13,518 bases of DNA from Gracilaria caudata (lineage: Eukaryota; Rhodophyta; Florideophyceae; Gracilariales; Gracilariaceae). Location of the stretch: assembly GCA_030374735.1 (NCBI GenBank), contig JASCIV010000719.1:1-13518 (forward strand). Direction: 5' to 3'. A model generated the notes under the pieces. The model was not told where the DNA came from, searched no databases, and worked only from the letters and a program-made list of their open reading frames with translations. Of this stretch, positions 7,424 to 13,518 are shown in pieces. How positions within the stretch are numbered: position 1 is the stretch's first letter; the number at the start of each line of letters is the position of its first letter. A program made the translations under genes and the position numbers.

Positions 7424-9142
7424 TTATGCTCCTTGACAGTCTCTTCGCCTTTGTTCACCACGTTTTTGCTTTCTTACATTTCCAGCATCGTCTATATGTA
7501 AATGCAACTGTTTCATTGTTTTCCCTCGAGTCCCAGTGAACCAAGGCCGCAGAATTTGCTTAATCTTTAGCACGGTAACGTTTTGCATGTCTTTTCCTCT
7601 TGAGCCGCCTGTACCTCTGCAGGAGATAACGATCATAACGTCCAACATGACTGAGAAATATCGTGGAAATCTGTAATCGTGGTAATAGGACACGCTTCGT
7701 CGACCAATCTGATCCCGTCTCACTTCAGTGAACGAAGAATTATCTGTTCCATCCAAAGATTCAGAATTAAGAACGGATATAAGCTGGCTTTCCTGTGCAT
7801 GTCGTGTTGAATTTATAGAAGACCTGTACACGTCAGCATATGCAGAGAGAAGATATCTGGTAGAGTGCAACAAATTCCATCGTTCACGCGCATGTCGCCT
7901 CCCAGAACTGTCCCCAGCATCACAAGCTACGTGCTCCACTAATGTGAGAGATGTCATCAACTTCGTTCGAGCCTTTCTTCGTTCAGATAAAGCTGTTCGA
8001 GGATCCTTTGCGTTTGAAACACTCCTGTTGGTAACGACCTCCTTCTCACATGCCAATGCTGTGCCTACTGTCGGAATTCGCCGAGAATTCGTCCATTCTC
8101 CTTTCGGAAGTTTCTTGTTCAGGTAGCTAACAACGTCATCGTCAGATGAAGGACCAAAAACTTCTGGAAACATTGCGGATGCGTGTAACTCAGCGCTCTT
8201 TTGCCCGTGTTTTTCAATGTCCAGAATGAGGCTCTGTACTTCTTCATTCGTTAAAGTCTTTTCCAACGCACCCAAAACGCTTTTCAATTTTGGACTGCTT
8301 CTGTGCTCACCGGATAAGAAGCTTTTACGCCGCATAAGGTTGACCATCTCGCGCACTTTAGATGTTTGAGCAGCGTGCTTATCGTAGCCAGCCAGCGGTG
8401 TAAGCTCTTCCTCTGCGTTCTCGTCTCCTCGAAATCGCTGATAAGATCTCGGAGCTGCAGCAATCTTTCGAATCAGCATTCTAGCATGAGATACATTGAG
8501 TAGACATGCCCCTGCGCTTTCGAGATAGTGAAGCATTGAATAATTGAGAGACTTTAGCAGCCTCACTGCCAGCATCTCAAGGGCTTCGTCCTGGTGTACG
8601 TACGTCCAACCTCTAACGTCGCAAATACTTCCACCTGCGCAAGTGAAAGACGGTACTCGAGCTACCATCGCCCCTGGTTTGTTTTTGTATAGATCATCGA
8701 ACACCACCCTTGGCATCGTTCCTCGAAGAAAACCATAAGACTTGTAAAGATGTTGATAATGAAGGTGTCCTGAGGCATGTAGCACGTTATTGAGAGGGAG
8801 CCAGAAGCTATCCACCTCATCAGAATGTCCGGTTCTAGAGAGAACGTGAAAGCCAACTACTGGCAATAGGCATGTAAACAGTGCAGTGTTAGCAACAAGT
8901 CTGCCGTTCGGGCCCGACTCGGAGAAGAATGAAAATACTTTGTCTCTCATAATTCTTCCAATTGCAGCAGTACGAGCACTAACCTTTATAGTTGTACAAG
9001 TTCGCAGTTTGGACTTCATCAATGGTTGGTCCTGAAGTTCTTCATCGCTTTTCAAAAGGGTGATTCTGTTAATCATATCTTGCATATATCTGGGTCTTCG
9101 GAGAGTACAATGCCAGAGGTGTGAATCACTAAAGCCGCACAA
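7424..9142 (-). pseudogene. DUF6589/CXC-type protein, long central open segment (572 codons)
   Basis: This is the longest uninterrupted coding stretch of the gene. The frame has no ATG at its start (first possible codon TTG), so it is an internal segment rather than a gene of its own. Landmarks: residues 61-101, predicted helices including FTCLLPVVGFHVL; 113-136, W..PLNNVLHASGH then HYQHLYKSY, equivalent to 'ALKCMLPYFFA..H.NYARYL' of relatives; 160-170, ARVPSFTCAGG; 175-189, DVRGWTYVHQDEALE, equivalent to 'G..SDLAIEQ'. The C-terminal 200 residues are charged and poorly conserved, with a basic tail (KQKRGEQRRR). It is preceded in another frame by the segment at 9073-9400. Keeping 572 codons open while neighbours are broken argues for fairly recent inactivation or for introns. 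Confidence 0.72.
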
Positions 9143-9400
9143 AGACTAAATATGAGAGACCTGTTATTGCGCGCATGACCATGGTGAAGAATGTTTCTGA
9201 TTTGAGAATCCGAAAGCCCAGAACATCGAGCCAACTCCAGTAATCCTAAGCCGTGCAGCATTTCCTTAAATAGAGGATAGAGGCTTTGTTTCTCTATATG
9301 GAAAAATCCGAGAAATGGTATCAAACACTCATGTGAACGCAATGTTTGGGAAGACCCTGGGTTTCTAGATTCCCTTTTCGCTTCAAGCTAAGAATTTCTC
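9073..9400 (-). pseudogene. DUF6589 segment after the GDQ motif, frame-shifted
   Basis: This frame takes over where the 10293-9388 frame ends. It is open from about 9410 down to 9073 and contains ECLIPFLGFFHIEKQSLY and then EMLHGLGLLELARCSGLSD. In DUF6589-type proteins the GDQ motif is followed by 'LIP.PGDFHTLMN' and a helix leading to a small-residue turn, and this matches in order and spacing. The switch from the previous frame lies near 9400. The switch to the next frame lies between 9142 and 9073. No start codon is needed if it is an internal piece. Confidence 0.65.
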
Positions 9401-10293
9401 CAAATCTTCACCAGCATCCTGTATGTTGGTTGGTCGCCAGACACTATAATATGCCTTGGAGCTCCAGGCGTGCCTGGAGAAAGTAATTGCAAGAGAAGAT
9501 GAACCGTGTCGTGTATTGTAAGAATTTCGGCTGCGCTCATGCGACAAAAGTCAACAAAAAGTACTTCCTGATCAAAAACAGATGGATGACCGGAATCCAG
9601 ACTACCACGGGGTTGGAAGCAAGACAGCAGAAGACACCGAAAGTTTAAACTTTGATGTTTGTATCCTAGCTCTGTTTTACCTCTCTGGTACGTGCGTTTC
9701 AAATCTGAGACAGACATAAGCTCCTTTCGATTCTCGAACAAAACCCCAAACACATAGGCAGAGAAGTCGTGAAATACATCATTAACTTCTTCAGTATTGA
9801 AGGAAGCCACAAAAGTCTGTCGATTACTGAACGCGTTATTAGGGTCTAACCATATGTCGTGTGGTTCCTCGTTATGCACTCGGCCCGGTACAGCATCCAA
9901 CGACTGTGTAGATGTGTGTCGTTTGCTTGTCTGAATGATGATCTGCGTAGCAGTGCTACTAATCATTGGCAACGGTTTACCCTCTGCTTGCACACAGTGC
10001 TTCGAGTAGATATCAAAGTTGTCCATTTGGACAGTCACAAACTTATATTCAACTGTGACGTTCTGAAACGCTCCAAGTTTTGCCTGCTCTCTTTCAGTTA
10101 CTAGGCGCTTGCGGAAGTCATCCCAGTTGTCTTGAGAAGTGAGAATTCCCAAAGAGTTCAACACACTGCGCCAGGATGAAGTACATTCCATCATGCCAGC
10201 AATAGAAAGTGTAGACGTTAATGGGCCCGAAAAGAAACGTGAACGAGAAAAGGCCGTTTGCTTTAACACCTTAAGAACCCTTATGTAAACCAA
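9388..10293 (-). pseudogene. DUF6589-type protein, segment with QMDNFDIY and GDQ motifs (301 codons)
   Basis: This is an open internal segment (its first codon is TTG, not ATG). Residues 20-50 hold FFSGPLTSTLSIAGMMEC and SWRSVLNSLGI, equivalent to the block 'P.QLGLGV.L....GSR.LID.LN.LGF' of relatives. QMDNFDIY is at 89-96, where relatives have 'DN.D.N', and SGDQPTYRMLVKI at 285-297, the DUF6589 'GDQ' motif. Acidic positions in such a core resemble a DDE- or RNase H-like fold, but catalysis is not established. It ends in TAG right after GDQPTYRML, and the following block resumes one frame away. At its 5' side the previous segment stops at TAA next to a GTAAGA (near 10310), which may mark a short intron rather than a mutation. 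Confidence 0.7.
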
Positions 10294-10304
10294 GTAGTCC
10301 GCTC

Positions 10305-10740
10305 TTACGATTCAGCAAGATGAGAGATATTTGACAAAGCCATAAAGTTGTCAAGCTCTTCAATTAAAACCTGTTTTCTGTCATTTGAAATGGGAAAAAG
10401 TTCCACAACAGGAATTCGCTTTGCAGCCGACGTAATCTTCAGCGACGCAAGTTGCTTATTGGAAATAACTCCAATGACCAATGACAACCAAGGCTTAGCA
10501 GGAATTGCACAGATCCCCTCTGAAGGCTTCCATTGCTGTCGCCGACGCTTCTCCCTATTCGAAAGAAAACGATCGCCGACATCGGATATCAGTCTTCTCC
10601 TCTGACCCGATGGACCCGATGAAAGTCTTACATCATCCTTAATATAGAGTGTAGCAACCACATGTGGTACACGAGAGAGAGAGTCATGTAGAGCATAGCA
10701 GCGAAATTTTCGAGAGAGCGAGAATATGTAAATTACTTCT
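10305..10740 (-). pseudogene. DUF6589/CXC-type protein, segment downstream of the AT-rich block
   Basis: The minus-strand frame is open from about 10765 to 10305 without an obvious ATG. It contains a basic stretch (SGQRRRL, NREKRRRQQWKPS) and then KPWLSLVIGVI and KQVLIEELDNFMAL, ending in TAA at 10305. It lies between the zinc-rich N-terminal part and the DUF6589 core, so I read it as the linker of the same protein. I recognise no domain. ACCACATGTGGT, a perfect 12-bp palindrome with an E-box core, lies at 10657-10668. The frame runs some way into the AT-rich block, past a CTAATTTCAG that could serve as a 3' splice site. Confidence 0.5.
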
Positions 10741-11171
10741 GAAATTAGTTCAAGTGCTGGTGACTACAGGTATATACTTAAAGTTGATAATTTGAATACT
10801 GCTATTTTGCCTTTACGTAAAACTGAACCAGCAGAAATCGATCAAATATTAACAGAAGCTTCAGATATGTATTCTCGTGATTTAAACTACTCTGTGCCTT
10901 CAGCTGTACCTAATATGGGTAAAAGCTTCTTAAACTATTTTACTAATATGGCATCTAACATGATTTTTAATCGAAAGAGAGTTAAGCTTTCTGATGCAGA
11001 GATAGTAAACAAATCAGTGGACCAGCTCCTGGTTTAACTGTACAAGTTCAAGATGCTAGCAAAATCTATAAACAAGGCAATAATCAGGAAAGGATTTTAT
11101 CAATACACCTAACTTTAGAAAACGCTGCACGCATAGGTTTTTTGCTTAAATTATTAAGCTTCTTGTTCTAG
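10732..11171 (+). pseudogene. AT-rich block coding an unrecognised protein on the plus strand, frame-shifted
   Basis: The plus strand is open from 10732 to TAA at 11035-11037, then coding-like sequence resumes one frame away from about 11015 to TAG at 11169-11171. The first piece has ILPLRKTEPAEIDQIL, YSVPSAVPNMGKSF and an NMIFNRKRVKLSDAE stretch; the second has PAPGLTVQVQDASKIYKQ. Together they cover about 145 residues with no ATG at the left, so it is a 5'-truncated fragment. Codons are strongly A/T-ending (TTA, AAT, GAT, ATT), unlike the genes on either side, pointing to a different source such as an AT-rich virus, plasmid or organelle. I do not recognise the protein. It interrupts the minus-strand gene; alternatively it lies within a large intron of that gene. 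Confidence 0.5.
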
Positions 11172-11211
11172 TAAATGTCTTTGGAGGCCAAAACAGGTCC
11201 TGTTGTGGACT

Positions 11212-12354
11212 CTACTGTTTTGTTACAAATGTCTCGAGAGCCGTCCATATTAAGTGTATGCAAAATACTGCGAAGATTTCGCACTTTAAAGACTGGAAGA
11301 AAACGTGCTTCTGCAAACCTGAAAAAGGGGCTACAACATCATCACGAAGACCTTTTGCGTGCTGCAGGATATGGTCATGGCCACGCATGTACATAAAATC
11401 AGAGCTCGGATTTCTAGCTGAATCGAGAGCGTTCAGAACACATTCCACATGACATCGGTCAGTTGCACAACGCAATACAGCAGAGCCCACCGGAGGTTTT
11501 GTTCCATTTAAACCTTTTGAAATGATATATCTGCAACCTTCACAAGCCTGTCTACCTGCAATATAAGAGGCAGTAAACACTTCATTTAAATGGATCGAAA
11601 TTCAATCTTCGTATTCGTTTTAGGACTCAATTTCTTCAAATGTGTAGGACGCTCTTCCGGAAAGAGGTTTTAATACTTTGCTTGTCTCTGGGCACCCATT
11701 ATCTCTAAAAACACAGTAGCCTCGTTTTGTTCCTCTCTCTTTTTGTTCTAAGCGGAAGGCCATATCTTGGGAGTGACGAGTGTGGTTGTGATGGAAATGG
11801 CAGAAACGTGCCTGAAAAAGTCCGTGCAGAAGAAACCGAGCATCAACAAGAGATATTCCAGACCGATTTCTAAGATCTTCGCAAAACTTCTTCCTTGTGT
11901 CTTCCTCGGCTACAAGCATTTTCAGTAGTTCCAGATTGTGACGTGGACCTTGGTTGTATTGTTTTTGAGGAATGTATTTCGGTTGCTTTTCGCAATTCAA
12001 TCGAGTGCAAATGTAACATAATGCTGACCCTTTCCCACTGGACGGCGCAACTCTTTGCTTCCTTGACTTTAGAGCGGACCTATATTTTGCTCCATATCGT
12101 TTTAGATCAGATATAACTGTCCAGCCTGACGATTCTGACTTGCAATCCGTGCATAAACGTATTACGTTTGACGAAAGTGAACGGAACGAGTTCTCGAGTG
12201 GGGAAGTATCAACTGCTGCTCACCTCTGCAATTGTTGTTCGGTTAATGTAACAGTTGCAGTTGGTCGCTTTTCATCGTTTTGGCCGCACAGCTGACATGG
12301 AATTTTTCCAGGTACGGGGCAAGGATCAGCGGTAACGCTCCTTTCACTTAACAT
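11212..12354 (-). pseudogene. N-terminal zinc-binding part of the DUF6589/CXC-type protein, three in-frame stops
   Basis: From an ATG at 12354, a single frame runs to 11212 and is broken only by TGA at 12220-12222, TAA at 11620-11622 and TGA at 11602-11604. Paired cysteines suggest zinc binding: CQLCG, LCTDCKSE, LCYICTRLNC, then a Cys/His-rich part (ARFCHFHHNHTRH), GYCVFRDNGC, and CEGCRY with CATDRCHVEC. Large DUF6589/CXC relatives start with similar 'C.IC' zinc modules. The reading frame is preserved through the stops, as expected of point mutations; the first stop lies in AGAG|GTGAGC, which could also be a 5' splice site. Its end at 11212 is close to the AT-rich block. That this belongs to the same gene as the core is inferred from strand, order and cysteine style. 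Confidence 0.6.
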
Positions 12355-12792
12355 GAATGCCGAAAGTAACTCTGGGCCATAGGAGGTGCGAAACTACGCA
12401 GTGTGGTAGACTGAAATGATTCTAATCTACTGCGCCATGCGCAACGTCGAACGCTGATACGGGTGAGGTGGGGGAAGGAGATAGAGCATGACGGCGACCG
12501 GAGGTGGATGGGAAACAGGGTAGAGGGACCAAGGAGGGCGGGGTTTCGGGTGAGGTGCCGTTTGGCTACAACGTGCAGTTGAAGGCTCTTGGAGGCCTAA
12601 TTTCCTAATTTATTTGTTTCTCACGGACTGGTAGACGCTGCGCGCCTACCCCTGCTGATGTTGATGAGCGATTTCCAAATGTTTTGGACGTCCAAAACGT
12701 TTGATTACCATCGGTGCAAATTTTTGGACGTCCAAAACAGTCGAAAGTATTCTTTTTAGAGGGTCACAAAGAGGGTCACATTGCACCAATTT
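12355..12792. other. Spacer with G-rich tract, twin palindromes and short direct repeats
   Basis: No gene is visible. The stretch should contain the promoter of the minus-strand gene starting at 12354. G-runs at 12510, 12518, 12525, 12536, 12540 and 12548 could form a quadruplex on the plus strand. The perfect palindrome TTTTGGACGTCCAAAA occurs twice, at 12682-12697 and 12722-12737, exactly 40 bp apart. GAGGGTCACA is repeated at 12759 and 12771. Confidence 0.6.
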
Positions 12793-12845
12793 TTAGGCGG
12801 TGTCTAAACAAGCGTGAATCGTGAATGCGTGAACGCGTGAATCTT
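12793..12845 (+). mobile_element. Candidate left end (TTA target + terminal repeat) of the Harbinger element
   Basis: PIF/Harbinger elements insert into TWA trinucleotides and often start with GG. Here TTA (12793-12795) is followed by GGCGGTGTCTAAACAAGC and then four CGTGAA copies (12812-12845), the kind of subterminal repeat a transposase would bind. The right end is outside the window, so the inverted repeat cannot be confirmed. Confidence 0.35.
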
Positions 12846-13001
12846 TAAACCTATAAAGAAAAACAAATGTAAATTAAAGTGGGGGTACAAATTGAGGACA
12901 CAGCGGGACCAACAGCAGGACCAACTTGTGGTCCTGTTCGGGAGCTCTTATTGTGCACCAGACAGCGCCGGCAGCGGCGACGGCGGCCAGTCAGTCACTG
13001 G

Positions 13002-13022
13002 CTCGAGACAAGTTGTCTCGAG
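13002..13022. repeat. 21-bp perfect inverted repeat
   Basis: Arms CTCGAGACAA and TTGTCTCGAG are separated by one G. It lies 23 bp before the ATG of the transposase gene, so it could be an operator-like site or form a hairpin in the mRNA leader. Confidence 0.7.
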
Positions 13023-13044
13023 AAATCTTTGCACTGGATCTATC

Positions 13045-13518
13045 ATGAGATTATCTGTCAAGTTGTCCATAGCAGTAAACACTTCTAATGTTCTGGCATC
13101 GACCAACGGAGCACTTCTGCGATGCTGCAAAGTGATTTCGAAGAAACGGAGATCATCTACGAAGTCCCACATGTCGCCTGCCATTGCAAGGCAAAACACT
13201 ACATTCGATTCCGTGACAGACTTCCTCAGCCCAACATCATTCCAGCGTGACTACCGCATGCCACGTAGAGTATTTCGCAAGCTCAAGCGAAAGTTAACGC
13301 ATCTAATTTCGAGAAATGAAGATATGGGACGTCGTTCGGGGCGTCCGGCACTTCAACCAGATGTCCGACTCGGAATTACTCTCAGTATACTTGCAGGAGG
13401 TAGTGTGGACACGGTCCATCAGCTTTATCGCATTCAGCGATCTACCACATATCAGGTTTTTAATGAGACCTGTATTGCTTTGGGAAAGGTTTTGAAGCTT
13501 CCTGGTTTACCAAATTGT
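13045..13518 (+). CDS. PIF/Harbinger (HARB1-type) transposase, N-terminal part, open at right edge
   Basis: An ATG at 13045 opens 158 codons with no stop before the window ends. The first 60 residues are variable and basic (KKRRSSTKSH). Then come FLSPTSFQRDYRMPRRVF (an 'F...FRM....F..L' block), RSGRPALQPDVRLGITLSIL and LAGGSVDTVHQLY, ending with RSTTYQVFNETCIAL. This matches the helical N-terminal region in front of the DDE_Tnp_4 nuclease of Harbinger transposases and HARB1: 'RF..FFRM.R..F..L', 'P.ERLAITL..LA.G', 'STV...F...'. The catalytic D-D-E residues lie beyond the edge. The frame is also open upstream of the ATG, so the start is uncertain. The frame looks intact, implying a relatively young copy. 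The Myb-like partner gene usual in these elements is not in view. Confidence 0.85.
   Translation, partial: MRLSVKLSIAVNTSNVLASTNGALLRCCKVISKKRRSSTKSHMSPAIARQNTTFDSVTDFLSPTSFQRDYRMPRRVFRKLKRKLTHLISRNEDMGRRSGRPALQPDVRLGITLSILAGGSVDTVHQLYRIQRSTTYQVFNETCIALGKVLKLPGLPNC

Noticed and set aside
7728..8126. 132-codon plus-strand frame
   Set aside because: It lies wholly antisense to the 572-codon segment of the DUF6589/CXC relic and has no motif.
12948..13199. 83-codon minus-strand frame upstream of the transposase
   Set aside because: It is antisense to the 5' part of the transposase ORF; it could be confused with a second Harbinger gene but shows no Myb-like tryptophan pattern.
1..13518. tRNA and rRNA genes
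   Set aside because: No cloverleaf with A/B-box-like elements and no rRNA-like stretch was noticed on either strand by eye.

Overview
The window reads as repeat-rich eukaryotic nuclear DNA. It carries a TATA-box promoter, intron-like breaks in reading frames, and protein families tied to eukaryotic mobile DNA (a Helitron initiator, a PIF/Harbinger transposase, a large DUF6589/CXC-type multicopy protein). Nothing fixes the species. A protist or alga (for example a red alga or an oomycete) is a guess from the mix of elements. All family calls come from reading motifs by eye; no search was run.

Layout, left to right. (1) 1-2594, minus strand: the N-terminal half of a Helitron replication initiator, open through the left edge, preceded by an upstream frame and a 21-bp minisatellite. 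(2) 2683-3500: two non-coding tandem arrays, one with alternating 29/41-bp spacing (70-bp period) and one with a ~23-bp period that ends about 35 bp before a TATA box. (3) 3530-4022, plus strand: TATA box and an unrecognised 127-residue gene. (4) 4577-5837, plus strand: a PCIF1/CAPAM-like N6-adenine methyltransferase with an NPPY motif. Its N-terminal part is broken by frame changes and a stop, which are either introns or decay. (5) 5751-12354, minus strand: one very long, decayed gene of the DUF6589/CXC type. Its zinc-binding N-terminus lies at 11.2-12.35 kb, its core at 7.4-10.7 kb, and its CXC cysteine cluster at 6.0 kb. It is interrupted at about 10.73-11.17 kb by an AT-rich block coding on the opposite strand. 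(6) 12355-13518: a spacer with paired palindromes, a possible Harbinger left end, and the N-terminal half of a PIF/Harbinger (HARB1-type, DDE_Tnp_4) transposase running off the right edge.

No cellular pathway is evident. The window looks like a pile-up of elements of different kinds and ages. The Harbinger and Helitron frames are open as far as they can be seen. The DUF6589/CXC gene has several stops and frame changes. The methyltransferase with its small upstream neighbour, and the AT-rich insert, are the parts least explained by known transposons.
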